A DNA stretch of 64,000 nucleotides. Source: Ligula intestinalis (Eukaryota; Platyhelminthes; Cestoda; Diphyllobothriidea; Diphyllobothriidae). The notes under the pieces are model-generated. The model was given only the letters and a program-made list of their open reading frames with translations. It had not been told where the DNA came from and made no database searches. Made by a program: the position numbers and the translations under genes. Location of the stretch: assembly GCA_036362985.1 (NCBI GenBank), contig JAYGXS010000006.1:13197308-13261307 (forward strand). Reading direction: 5' to 3'. Shown piece after piece: positions 12,901 to 27,900 of this stretch (its first letter is position 1; every line of letters begins with the position of its first letter).

Positions 12901-15900
12901 TTTGGAAATAAAGTTATATTTTACTTTTATTCGTAGAACGAAGGAGGGTCTTTCCCAATGAGGTCCAACAATGCCTACAGCAGGTTGAGTAGGGTGGTGA
13001 ATAGCATATCATTTAGCAAATATTCTTCTCTTTCAACAACTTGAGCCCGAAAGTGCCATCTAACAGATCGTCTAGGTGTACAGTAGACGCCGTGGATCAT
13101 GCAATATTTCGACATATGCGAAAGACTAATACTCTTTCGCTCATCCGAATTGACTTCTGTTGTGGTATTGATTATTGTGTAGTCTATACTGAAGTCATTT
13201 CAGTCAGGATAAGATGCCGGTTTTTTAAAAAGATTCGGTCGGACTCCTACCAAAACGTATATATTGAAAAAAAATGACTACTTATGTAGTATGCCTTTCT
13301 ATAAATAATTTTGACTGCCTTTATAAATTTAAATATATTTTATGGAAAACATAGATCAAGTTATTCCTTGTATAGGTTTGTTAGCAAATAACGCCTTCTT
13401 TAAATTCAATACATGAAGAAAGGGTAGCTTTTGGGGTTTAAATAGTTGCTAATTATAAGCTTTTCTTCAAATGTGAGGCGTATTTTCATAAAAAAATCAT
13501 ATATGTCAGTTTATTAACGCTAGTTTAACTGCGTGAAATATGTTCCATTTATTTCCATATTTTATGACAACTATGTGACCTTTTCTTCAAACTGTAGGCG
13601 AAAACGTACTTTTCCTTAAACAAGATGTGCACAGTGCACAGTTTCTAAATTTTGAATTCGAGTAAAGCAGTCACTAGATTAGAAAATTATTCGGCAATTG
13701 GGGAACTTTTTTAAAACCGAAAGCTACCCTTTCTTCAAGTTTAAAATAAAAAAAGGTGTAATTTGCTTTCAAACCTGTACAAGGAATAACTTGATCTGTG
13801 TTTTCCATAAAATATATTTAAATTTATGAAGGCAGTCAAAATCAATGATAACAAGGCAAAAAACTTAAGTTATCAGTTTTTACAATCGATACTTTTTGCT
13901 AGAAGTCGGAACGAATCTTTTAAAAAATTTGCCATCCTTTTCTGACTGAAATGACTTTAGAATAAACTACATTATAATCAGTTTCACATCTGAAGCCAAT
14001 TCCGATTAGCGAAAAAAGTATTCGGCTTTCACATATGTCGAAATATTGCCAGATCAACGGCGTCTACTGTACCTTGGCGTGATATGGGTGTGAATCTGAA
14101 AAATATGTAGTTCGTGCTGTGACTAGAGTTTGTTTTTTCTCAAGAATATTTATAGATTGTTCTGCCATATGGACATAGGTAATATAAATAAATAAATAAG
14201 AACTGGTTGCAGCAGCTTTAGAACCTTTGGTTTTGTTTGAGGGATGACGTGATATATTTACGCCGTTGTACTATGTGTGACTGAAATTCAGTAGATAAAG
14301 ACTTTCCTTTACCGAGTCATTTATTAACGCATCTGAATTTCCCGCTATTGTGGGTTAAAAACTTACTTTGGGCTGAGTAAAGCACATTTTATTTTAGTCT
14401 AAAAGTGCCGAAGTAAGATTTTCATTGTTCTTTTCAGAGTCCATTAGTTTTTCAAAGCTTATGTGAATTTTTTTCAATTCTGTCGTAACAGTGATAGTTT
14501 GAGTTTGTCTGCCAACCTCACTTATCAGCATTGGAGGCACAAAAGCGTAAGACAAATTGTCAGATCGCTTGGACATCACGCTGCTCGTTGAACGGAGACG
14601 ATGTCAGCGTAGAGCGCCAATAACATACCTGGGATTATTTATGTTGTGTTGCACTTTGTCAGTGGTGAAACATGCATACTTTGTGTATAAAAAGGGCTGG
14701 CTCGCAAACTTTAGAGAGAAAAACAGAGTTAATTACCACTTTTTCAAGTGCACAGTTTGGTTTCAGTGCATGAACATAGCTAAATACATATGAGCTTGAC
14801 TTTTCTAAAAGACTGGAATAAACTTGGTGAAATATGTTCCATAGGCTTAAACGCAAACCTTAAATAAAAGCTACTTTCGGAAATAAAATTTTTATCAACA
14901 AATTTAAAGTGGACTATTATTATACAGCAGTATACACAAAAAGAGGCAAAAAAATAAAGAAAGTAATGTTGGGAAATATAAAAATTTTGAGATCCTTTAA
15001 AGTGTAGGTTTCACTGGAATTCTGATTAATCAGTTTTATTATTGATGTTTTTATTATTGACTCGCTGAATAACCATCAGACTGTTAATTGCTCTCCCTTG
15101 GGACCGTTCAGATTCAGGACCACAGTTTCCACTCTTGCAAATACAAATGCACAATGTGTTGAAAAAGTAGAAAAATATTATTCGTAATTGTTCGCAATCC
15201 GGTCAAAGTACGTTTACTTTCTCATTTTCTTGTTTGTAACTAAGCTATGCTGGAGGCTCAAAAATCTCCTTATTCGCTTAAGTTAGAAGCCCGTAATTTG
15301 GTTAAGGTGCAATGAGATTACAATCTTCAATAACTCATATTCTACTTTTAAGACACTGTGCTGATTTATGTGCTAGAATTGGAATTCATGCGCAAGAATT
15401 CGTGCAACATGCTGACATATGGCAAAGATTAATAATCTTTCGCTAATTGGCATTGACTCAGGTTGTGATATTGGTTATCGTGTAGTCTACTCTGAATTAA
15501 TTTCAGTCATGATAGGATTAAGGCGTTCTTCGGACCACTAACAAAACGTATATATTGTAAACATTAACTACTTAAATAGTATGTGTATTCATAATTGCTT
15601 TGACTGCCTTAATTAAACCAACTATATGTTTTGGAAAACACACAAAAATCTATTCTTTGTACTCGTTTGGTAGAAACTAACGCCTTCTTTAAATTATATA
15701 CCTAAAGAAAGCGTACCTTTTGGTTTTAAAAAAAGTTTCTAAATTGCCGAATAATTCTAAAATCCTACTGACTGCCACTATCCAATTCAAAGATTTGAGA
15801 AAGAAGTCCCATAGTTCTCATAAAATGTTACAATATATGTGGAGCATGCTTTATACAGTATAGGTGGTATTAGTTAAGTGACGGATACTATGCATAATGA

Positions 15901-18900
15901 ATTAAACCTCACAATCGTAACAAGCTCATAATAAGACATTTTCATCAAACCGAAAGATCACCTTTATTTAAGTATAACATTTAAAAAACGCATACTTTGC
16001 TACCAAACTCGTGCTTGTTTTCCATGAAATAAAATTTTAATTTATAAAGGCAGTCAAAATCAATGACAAAAGCGCATACTGTTTAAGGATTTAATTTTTA
16101 CAGTGCATAGATTTTGCTAGTGGTCACAAAGAAGTTCATGGAAAAGCTGCCATCATATTGCGAATAAAATGATTCCAGAATAGACTACACGATAATCAGT
16201 GTTACAACTTGAGCCAATGCCGATTAACAGAAAAGTACCAATATCCCACTTATGTCGACATTTTGCGTGAATTCTGCCGTGTACTATATATATTTACGTA
16301 TATATAATATTATCTCAAGTTGGGGTTTAGTTTGTTTGCATACAGCTGGACGGTTATCTTTAGCAAAACATAGCTTCGAACTTCATGTTGAAGCACTGCT
16401 CGATGATTGCTTTATCAGCATATAAAAATAGCGAGGTTACATTACATCGGCGTTTCGTGATAGTCCTATGGCACCTATGTAGGACCTTACCCAAAAGTCC
16501 ACAACTGTTGCTTTTAAACCGCATTTTAAGGCCTACATTTCTGGCATAGTTTTGGTCATAAACGCAAATGATTATGGAACAAAATGTTGCTGATCTTTTA
16601 CAAAGTATAATTTACGAAGCCATTTAACTAAAGAACTCAATAAGTCGTAAATTGTGTATTTCCTCATCTCGATTAATGTGGAATGCACGCCTAGTTAATT
16701 TCCTATGAGCGAGTATAATCAAAATGATAAACACTCAAGTTGCATGCCTCCGCAGGTCACAAGGCGTTTGCCATTTACTTTGGTGCAGCGTTCGCGCAAC
16801 AATTTACGAAAATTATGTCTAAAAGAACGTATGGAAAACCTCTGGATTGATTGATGGCGTAAACAAATTTGCAGTCAAACGGACCAGACAAGTTGAAAGC
16901 CTGATTCAAAAAATGTTTTTAACGGCTGTTTTCTTCGCAAGCCATCTAAGATAATTACAGAAATGTCTGGCTAAGCGGTCATGCTTTAATCTTAAGTATC
17001 TTGCAATGTTTGAGCATAGAAAACTTCAAACAATGACATTCTCATTCAGATGATAGGAATCACGTTGTGAATCCCGTCAGATTCAGAGGTGGCCTTAGTA
17101 CGTTGCATATATGTATCTAAGCATAGAACAACCGGAAACACCTTTGTTTGAACTCCTTACCAGTGCAATAAATAAAAAAATTTGTAATCTCCATTTGTCA
17201 AATGCTTTTGAACAGTTCATTCTCTATGAGATAGTATTTGATAAAGTACCTGCGTAAGTTATAGCCATAATCATATTGGTCTGAAGATGGCTGGTACTGT
17301 CTGCCAGATCACTCATTTTTTCACCAGCCTGAGAAGACTGTAGAATCGTGCGGAAATGTCTACGCTTAATACACGCGGACAATCTTAGTTTAAGTCTAAA
17401 CTAGAATGTGTGGAAGAGAATGTACGGACAAAATCCGTGAAATATTATTGAGGAGTGAAGTAACACAACCACTAACTTAGCTAAAGTGTACTAGCACACA
17501 AGTACATGTCACAAATTTGCCGGTCAATCGTGAGCGTATGTAGGTGAGCAATTAACCCTTTACTTGAGCTCTTGAACACTGCGTAATCCCATGTTCACTC
17601 AGCTGGTTAATTTTGCATTGTTAACCTTTGCATGTTACAGAGTTTTTGATCTATTTCAACTATACTTCTGCAAACTGGTAGCAGAGTTGAGCGCTCAGGG
17701 AATAATGACTTAAATGTCGAGACACTGAGTATGGGAACCGCACAAATTAAAGGCTGAATTAATTTTTGTGTTCCTTGTGTTAAGCCACACTGCAATAAAC
17801 TCTTTGAACACATCCGTCCACACTGCTTTAGATATGCATTTTATTAAAGGGGCTACCACAGTTGTACTGAAATAAGTAGCTTTTGGATATTTTTATTTTC
17901 CATTCCACCAGGAGTTGTGTTTATTTACCCTTAAAAGGCGACCAGCGAACCTTTGCCTTTACCAACCAAACTCCTGCTTCGTTTATTTACGTCCTTATTT
18001 ATGCCAATGGTTTCATACAAATAATAAACACCCGACTGAACATGCTATTCATAATGTTGATAATAGCAATTTCTTCATAAAATGGTGCATAAGGTATTTT
18101 TATCCTCCTTGGTTTTCCTTAAGTTTGATGTGCTAGGTGACGTGATAGTAAGGAGACTTACGGATACGCTACTACTTCTCTTTATCCATGGGTCCGCTCA
18201 AAAATCAAGTAAAGGTGGTCTTTTATTACACGCTTTTCTTGGCAGCACTTCACAGTTATCTAAATGTGAAAAATGCACGAGGTTGAACATGGATATAAGC
18301 AAAAGACTGTTTCACCAACGACCGACATTTTCCCACGTTCCAGATACACAGCAACATGAAACAAAAAAGTAATGTTGGGCAAATCAATATTTTGAGATTC
18401 TGCTTAAAGTCAAGACATCCACATAATGGTTGCCACTTTTTGCTTTGGCTGCCGCGGACAGATAACACCTGGGATAAAAAAAGATTTAGTAGTATCAAAA
18501 AAAGCAACACGGAGCCAGTCAAAGCGTAAAAGTCCGTGAGGCACTTCATGTTTCAATAAACTTGCGTTTGTTTCGAGGATAAACTTCCATAATCCTAACT
18601 CAACTTTATTTGACACTGGAAAGTAAAAATGATCCAAGAGTCTCACAGTTTACTTCAACCGACAATCAAAAGAGTATTTATCGAGGTTTGTACAAACCCT
18701 GTCCTACATATCAATACATTATCACAACGCTACTGCTTAGTTTACTTCTTTCCTACTATTCAGCTCCCAGTTAATAGCGTTGTTATTTTGCGCTGAATAG
18801 AGCATTATGCAAAAAAAAACAAACAGAGCCTAATCTAAGCATATTTTGGTATGAGGATGGATCCGTGGATGACAAGTATGCACCTTTTTAAACTGAATCC

Positions 18901-21900
18901 GTTTTTATGGTTGATAGCTGTCTGCCATGGAATCCCTGCCGAAACTTACGGAGTACGCATGTTCTGACGAACTCTACGAAAAGTGTCTCACATGTGCTAT
19001 GAATGCGTTTCGAAATAGCGTTTTTCGACCACAGGTAAGCCTGCCTTTATTCGTTATTGGGTGCTTAACCTTGCATTATCCGACTGTCAGGTCTTTGTTT
19101 TCAGATTGTTTTCATGCCCGAAAACATTGGGCAAGTTGAAAAATGCGAATTTGATAGACTCTTTTTCTTTCATTTTCGAAACACCGTTGCTATATTTCAA
19201 TTGCACAATAAAGCGTGGGAGACTTCACACACAATGTGAATTTAAAAATGAATTCTAAGGAATATACTCATGTTAGGATACCTGCAATTATTTACCAATC
19301 ATCTTCACCTGGGGGATCGAAATACAGCTTGATGACTGCTTCAAAATGCCAAAATGACAGTAAGTGTCTTTGGTTAAACAACAACTAGCAGCATAGTTTT
19401 TCCTCTCATCTGCGTCCCTTCTCTTTGCAAAATGTGTTTAGAGATGCTTTAACTATTAGGCGGGATTCGCATCTTTCAATAATGCAGTTGCCGCAATTGT
19501 GAAGAGCTCACGGCCACGGTGGAAATCGAAACCACACAGCAAGGAAGGTTTTTGCGTGGCTAACGCTCAAACATTGAGTTTCGAGGCGTACCGTGCGCAG
19601 TGAATTTAATTGTATTCAAGTCAATTTATCCGCCCAACCTAATAATCGTATAGAATTTACCATTACAATTACAGCAAGCTAAACGCCCAGGCAGGATTTC
19701 CTAAGCATTCATCTAGAATCCAAAAGCATGAGAGCTACTTATTTATTAACTATTTTTATTCAAACACAGATTTATTGCAGAGTTTAAATGTAAAGGAAAT
19801 GCAGGCCTATGTGAGCTAGATTCGCGGAGGCTTTGTTTTTTTGAATATGTCACAAGTTCTATTTAGCTTCATCAAATAAGCTGCTGAATGAAAGGGAGAA
19901 AGCGCTAGGTACCAATTGCTTACAGGCGATATCCTTCACTGAATATAATATTTCGAGATCGGGAAATTCTTCACATGACCTATGTAATTGTCTACCGTTA
20001 CGATGGCGTTAAATGACTGGTGTAAATTCAAGCGAAGTTGTGAAGGTATTCAGATGCAAGTCTATGCATATTTTTAGCGGAAAAAGATCAACTAGCCGAA
20101 GATTTATAAAGAATAAAAGGAGTCAAGTAGCATTTGTGTCAGCCCATCTAATTCAGAGTTACTAGATATACATAAATTCCGTCATAGTTTCAAAGACAAA
20201 TCCACATTTACTCTTAAAGGCATTTAAAATTAAGATCAAAGTGTATGTAGATTTATAATAATAAGACGAAACTTTAGCCTTGAAAATAATAAAAATAAAG
20301 AAGCTAGGCAAATACGGGTGCTACAAGTGTACTTTAGTACCACGCAAGTGCATATTTGTATCATTTCGATAAATCAATTTTCCAAATCACCATGTATTTA
20401 TGGTTTTTTAAGATGAATTTCGACTTATATGGGCCAAGCGCGCATAAAATAAATCGATCGCTAAAAACGCCCTATATTTTTTCTTTTTACATGAAAAACG
20501 TGAATAAACCTTTAAGAGTTGATATATATGCATGACTTAAAAATGTTATCAGCGGTCAAAAGCAGTATATTTTCTGGTCTTTGTATTACAAAGATCGGCA
20601 AATCCGTTTAAACACAATCTTGTTTTGCCAAAAAAATGTAAGGTTAACTGTGAATTATTTTTATTTGCTATTTATCGGTAACAGTAAAATAATGCAACAC
20701 TAAAAGTAGCTCTTTTCATAGTATCCGACGCAGATTTATAAACAACAGTCAAGTTTGACCTGCATTTTGTTTTATGAAAGCTGATATTTCTTGCAAAATC
20801 AGTCACACATACATCCAAAAAGCCTGCGTGCTTGGAAAACCTCAAAAAACCACTGGCGAAGCAAAAACTGGTGGTACATGAGAGACTTAATCACAGGTTA
20901 AATGTTTGCGTGATGTGGGGGATGCAACTGCCACAGAACGTGATGTTCGTCTCAACATACAGAAATCGTTGCTCATGGAAAACTGTCTTTAAAGTAAAAC
21001 ATATATTTTCTACATCCCCCTAATACGGTTTTTTTCAAGTCCTCTTGGTATAAAACTTGCGACAAAAACTACAATAAGTCCGGCGTGGCTAAAAGAATTG
21101 ACAAGTTTGAACAGTAAGTATCGTGCCACACTCCACCTGAACTCTATAGTAATGCATGCGTGGCATCAACAAAAGCATTTCGTGTAAATATTAAACTAAT
21201 TTAAAATCCATTTTCAGTGGGATATTTTTCGCTAAGTTTTTGATTTTTAAACAATTTATTTAACGTTTTTGTGAAAAAATTTGCGGGCTCGGTGGGTGTC
21301 GAACTCACACTGCAGGGAAGGTTTCTGAGCAGCCAAGGCTCTACCATTGAGCTCCACGAGGCGTGAATATAATCAAGCTTGGGTCAATTTACCCGCGGTA
21401 CCTACGTCTCATATCGAATCCAGCATTACGGATAGGGTAAACTGACTTTACAGGAAGGATTTCCGAAGAAATCATCTTACATCCATCAGAATGACTAGTA
21501 AGTTTACTTCATTAATAAGAGAGTTAAGCTTTCTTGATGCAAAGTAAAATCCAATTATAAAATGTATTCGAAAAAAAACCAACGACTGAGATGTTGCGTG
21601 CAATGTTAGGGTTAAAACTTTAGTCGTAGTCGCAATTTTATTATCTGTAGCTCAAAGTGAAATAAACATAGTCCTGACTTCTTACCGTCTACTTTGCCCC
21701 AGTCGTGTTACTGAGTCAAAAAAACCTAGAAACCGTAATGGGTGCAGGTGCTTTCGTGACGTTCCTTAACCCAAAAGGTTGGCGTTCACATTAGTTTCAA
21801 TCTCACCAGTAAGGAATGCATCAAGGCAAGGTTCACTAGAACACTTGAAGTCTCATCCTGGTGTAAGAGGAAGACAAAACCTGAAATTCTACAAAGTCAC

Positions 21901-24900
21901 TACAACTGATGCATACATTTTGCCCGATATTATGGTTGTCTTGCATCACTTTCAAGTAATAAAGTATTTGAAGGATCGTTTGCCTAGAGGAAGCTTGAAA
22001 AGGACAAAAAACAACAAGTTTCGCGGAATTAAGTGTCCTTATATCATTTTATAAACACTTATTCAATTGCGTGCGGACTTTGCCGATTAACGAAACACGA
22101 CAAAATGTTCAACTACACAATTACCTGGAGGGCTGATACTTGATACGTAAGTAAAGTATTTGTTGTTGGTTTGATATTTAGATATGCTATATAAGCGAGA
22201 AGAGCTGGAGGGGTGAGCAGTTATCGAAAGAAACCAGTTCAGGCTACAGTGACCATCTGTCAAGCGTGATTAAAAGTGCAGCTGACCGAATTGGTGTCGC
22301 ATCCTTTATCGATACATTTTCGAAAAATGCGAGGTCTTGATCCAGCTAAAAACAGAGGTCTGGTTTTCTTCTCGGTGTTGCATTGGCCTCTGTGAACGCA
22401 GGATGTGTTCAGTCGTCGCTCGTAGTACGACCGAAAATGCACTCATCGGGTCCACCGTATAGCCAGTATTCGAACTCTTGGCTATCTTAATTTCCCCATA
22501 AGCAGTTTTTTCAGCATCAGTTTGCCTGAAAAACTTGGCAACTGCCGTTGCGTGTACACAATGTATTCGCATCCGTAGCTGCATTTAAAGTCATAAAACA
22601 AGTGTGAACTGGCCTGCATAGGCAACAGGTATTTAGTTGGTCCAAATGGATAAGGTTCTGTCGAGCTTAAGAAACATAATGTAGACTTAGTGCGATTTCG
22701 TTCCGTCGTACATTCAAGTAGCTGCTTGGTCAAACTGGACACAATGTCACGTTAGAAAGCGGAGAAAAAGACCCATCGACTTTCTGAACATGGATATTTT
22801 GGGAAGAATTTTTTGCTTGGCGTGGACATACACACCGAATAATCTCACCAAAAGTCCATATAAAAAAACCCAACACAAAACGGATTTCTTCCTCAATCGT
22901 AGTTGTACAAGATATTATAGCGGCTCTAAGAATCAGGCAAAAATCAGTTGCGTTTTCGTTGAATAGGAATGAAACTGAGAATATAAGTGCACTATCCATT
23001 CTGTGTGGTTTTCTGCTAGATGGATTTCCGAATGGAAGCATCTGCCCACCTGCGTATTCGACCATCTAAGAAAGTTTGTTTGCCATTCTTCTCTTACTTA
23101 ATCGCAAATTATACCTTTGCACGTACCTCGTTCATAGACATAGTTAGTAGTTTGTCATCTTTAGGATATGCCAAAAAACTCATGCACAGATCGTCTATAG
23201 AATTTAAGTTTTGACTAATTTTCTTTCGACATTGGACAAAATGATGTGCAATAAGACTTGCCCTAATGGACTGCTAAAAGATACAGCTGTCCGTTTGAGA
23301 AGACCTGTACATTTTTCATGTCTATGGGTATTTGTTTCCATAATTGGCCTGGTGAGGGACAGATTTCAGCCCAATGTTCACAAATAATGTCAATCGATTC
23401 ACATAGTAACACGTTTAGGAATGGAAATTGCGCGTCCCTACATTTTCATTTTGCAGCTCATTTAGGTAGGATAAGTCCTCTTTATCAGTTTTAGCAGTAT
23501 CGTTGGGTCTGATTTGGTCAATTTGTTGGACTTGTCATCATGCAGGCTAATGCTGCGGTGAATTCTTCATTAATAAAAGTGAGTATAATGACACTCCTGG
23601 CTACTGCAGTTCTCGTAGCCCATACAGGCCTAAGACAGGCAGGTGTGTTCTCATCAATTATTTATTTCTCAAGTAACGAGTTGACCTTATTCCCAACATG
23701 GTCTTTCTGTAGTTGTGTTTCTTCTTTCCCATGGGTTTCAGAAGAGCCTTTGCTGTGAGCTATTATTGTCGGTTCCATCTTAATAATATAATCCGCCTTG
23801 TTTTGTTCATCACAAAGTGGTTTCATTTGTCCGGTCTCAAAAAAACCATCACTGGCCTACCATAAGTCAGATAGATATGCAGGTTTTGCTTCGCTAGAAG
23901 CCAGTGATGAGAAACTGGGAATGTTCTGTAGTTACAAGTAACAGCCACGAAGTTAGCTTTAAGCCATTTCGCAGGTCGGATGGCTGGGTAGTAGGTCCTG
24001 AAATGCGACTGGATCAAAGGAGCAAACCCGCGTTGCCGCGGTATGGATCGATAAAAGCGTAATCTAACTTCCTTTTTCATCAAATCCAGCCCTCTCTCTT
24101 CTTCAGACGACCAACTGCTGCCCGGCTCGTTGCACTGCTAATCACGTTTGACAGGCTATCACTGCAGTCTGAACTGGCTTCCTTCGATAACTGCTCCCCC
24201 CTCCCCTCATCCAACTCATCATGCGCGCCTGTATCCCAGACCGAAAAAAGCACATGCTCTGTTAACCCATCAAGGTTTGATCCCTTAGGTCGTACGGATA
24301 CTAAGAAACTTCATCTTGTCTTATTAAAAGGCAATGTCCATTGGCAGTTGTATAAGTGTTTGTAAAAGCACATGACGTCATTTAATCCGCGAATCTCCTC
24401 GTTTGTGTATTGTTCATATTTTAGGTTGTCGATTTTTAATCTTAGTAACGATTGCTGTTTACTTTTATCATTCTGCCATTTCATTGCTTTTGGGGTATGA
24501 TTTAAGTTATAGCCGTTCCTGTTGAGAGAGCAGGGTGATATGAGACCGCCGTGATGCACATTTAAGCAAGATGAGTGAGAATAAATGAACTAATTCAATT
24601 GATTTTGATTGAATGAAGGACATTTTGTGATGCAGAACGCGGACGAGTGTACGGTTTGCTAGCAAGTGTCCAACAAGATCGCTTAAAGGCAGATGGTCAA
24701 GCAAGCACTTTTGACAAAACGTTGATGCTGGCTGTTTACCTATGTGATACTTCGGCCATACGAGCTTGATCGTTATCTACTGTTTGCGACACTATTTGAA
24801 AATGAGCCGTCACTTGCACAGACTTTTTATATCGCTGGGTTCAGTTTCAAATTGGACTAAACTTTCTCAAAGGCGCGTTATGACGTCAAGGTTGATGAAT

Positions 24901-27900
24901 GTCTGAGTTTCAATTCGACAGCCGTTCCCACAACAACCCCCCGCCCAGCGCAGCTTCGATTACCCTTGACTAGCATGCATACCCTGCATGTCAATAGTTT
25001 TGCGTGTGGTATCTCTATACTCCATATAACATTCTTCTGGGTTCGGATTTAGTCATGGCGCGGCAAATCCTCCCCTTTTTTCCATTTCTATGCGTTTTAT
25101 GCTCGTCACAAAGCCTTTCTTAAAGGAAGAGGTCGATAAATGAACCAGGAAGCAAAAACCGAAGGTTTCTATCTGCTTTTATATAAAACGCCTGAATGGT
25201 AAATAGGTTGTACACGAGGCACAGTATGCTAATTTTTCAGGCATATGGGTGACAGTTCAGGGCAGAAAAAAGACACTCTAGAAGCATTCAAGCGTTTCGT
25301 GATAATGCTCAGCAAATCGGCGAACGAAAGCCCACGAATGCCTGAGAAAATAACAAAAAACTAGACTCTTCATGGTAGATCAATACTAGTACCCTGCTTG
25401 TACCTTGTGTATATTTTGTCTGACGTGCGCAGAAAAATGCCAGAAAAGTATAATAATTTTGTTTAAGCACGTAATTTGACTTTTTTGCGCAGATTTTTCA
25501 AGTAATTTATTACGTTCATTTTAACGCCAAACCATATAAGTTCACGCTCAGTGTAGATATGTATTGTGCAAAACCGTACGAAATTATCTCAACCAATAAG
25601 TAATTATTAAGGCGTGGCGGGCGAGCCATGTACGCAGCGTTCTTTTACGTATCTTAAAGCCCGTTTGGGCGAGGAAAATATGCAAGCTGGCTGCTCAATA
25701 ATACTATAGTGACTGTCGTTCTTTTCATCTCTTCCAAGTTGCAATCCGTCGCCGTTCTCTGCATTGCAAATCTCTTGCCACATCTTCCAGATGACGTCAT
25801 CGTAGAGACCATAATGCCATTCGCCTTGGAAGCGGTCGCAGATGCTGCAGGCAAGGCAAGGGAGATGGACTCTGCAGCAGGGAAAAAGAAACAAGCAACG
25901 AAAAAATGTCGGACGCCCATGCAATTATTACCTCATTACCTTGTTGAATTCGATTTCTTCCTTTCCGAGGGTGAACCCGTAATCGCACTCTGTTGTGAGT
26001 TACCCTTTTCGGTTGTAAACTAACCATATGCATAATGTTAGAGTGCAGAGAGTCAGTGGCATGCATGTTGGTGAAAATGCTCGGCATGAAAAAAAACACG
26101 TGGGACGGAGATGATTGTGAAAGCAATTAATTTTCGTTTTTACTGCAAAAAAAGAAGAAAATCTGAAAAACTGGTGGCGTTTCCTCGTTAAGACTACTAG
26201 ACACAAATGCTCTTGATAGTTTTTTATCATTTTTTTAAACTCGTAATTGTGAGTTATGTCTTCTACAACGATTGACAAAAAATACCGTCGACTGCAAGGA
26301 CGGAAACCAACTTAGACGTATTTTTATTGTCTTGCTTTTCTTTAACTTGATTTTGTCTATGCTACGGAAATTATTATTTATCCAGAGAAATGCGAAATAT
26401 AAGTTCGAGCACAAGACACGTTTTGTCATTCCTCTTCCAGTATAAGGAACGATAGTAAGGAGACAGAAAGAACTTGCTCCAAGCATGACATCAGAAATGT
26501 GCAGTGAAAACAGATTACTTTACTTGACTTTGAGTTTCGCAGATAAAAGGCCTTAAAGCATAATGGATCGTACATAAAAACTTTAAAGCAACAGAGAAGG
26601 AAGAGCGATACACAATTATTTTTTAAAAAATTGTTGGAAAATGTATCATATCAGGCAGTGCAAAAAGGATGAAGCAAATTTTCTTACTACGTATTTCGTT
26701 TTTTCTGGGGTGCATAATAACCAGTCCTTGGTGTTGAGGCATAGACGGGCGTGATAATATCGCAGACCTCAAAAATGTAGGGAAGTTAAGCTCAATACAT
26801 GTAAAACTGTAACTGGTATGGTTGCTACCATTATTTATGATGCCAAATTGGGAAGGGTTATAAAATGCTTTTTGAATTTCTGTTGTAAAGAGGCAACAAT
26901 AACTGTAAGCATTCGTTGCATCCTAAAACAGGTGTTAAGGCTTAGAACGTTTAACTCTAACGGCTACTACCTTCCAGGGTCATGGTTCCTTTAAGTGAGG
27001 AGAGAAGACGGTGAGAAAGCCGGATTGTTAGGAATAGTGTATTCTGCAAAAGGATAGGATAAATTGATGGAAGGAATGTTAACTTGCGGACTAGTGCATC
27101 CGTTACATATTCAGATTGGTTCCGGAGTGATAAGGCTACCAGGCGTCACCGGCATATGCTTTGTCCGGCGGCCAATTGCACGGCTGATGTCTAGACTATG
27201 TTTTGGTGCGACCTTGAAATGACGTAACCTGGCTAGCGTGAGCGCGCGGTCGCGCTGAGGGGTATATGCGCGTCGGTCAAGGACAGTTAGCGCCTAGCCC
27301 TAAGAGGCAGTGGACAAACAGGCAGGCTAGATGAGTCATGCGTCAGCGGCTGGTCTTGGGTTTCAAATGGCTGCAAAGGACCTCTGCTTATCTAATTACA
27401 TAAAATACTTTAAGGAATGTTTTTCGGTGTGCGTTCAATGGACTTAAGTTAAAACCTGTTCACTAGGTTCCTGTTGCATGTTTTGAATTTTGGGCAGTTA
27501 ACTGTGCATTGGGATATTTGTGAGCTTATTTCTCTGTTTTCTAACTTCTTTATTATGAAGCTTCACATTCGGCTTTAGAGCTCCAGTCCCTATAGTAAGT
27601 TTAATTATTACGTGCGCTGCCCAGGAGTGGCACTTACCTCGATCGGCAACCATCTTATGTGCTATTTTAAAACTAGGCTCCAAGAATAACATTTTTATTT
27701 TCTTAAATATGTCATCTTCTGATAAAAGCTCTTATTTTTTGATGGTCCATTAAACTGAGAATTCAACTGTGGCTATAATGAACGTTCAGCAGGATGGGTG
27801 CAACCATTGTTTGAATCGTCATTTACCCATCAGGCTAGATGATAGGAAGCCTTGGAATGTTTATCCTCTCTTTGGCACGCGGAGCTTCTGAAAAGGAAAC

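Noticed and set aside
25607..26126. Three minus-strand frames at 25.6-26.1 kb
   Set aside because: Shadows of exon D of the SCYL2-like gene on the other strand.
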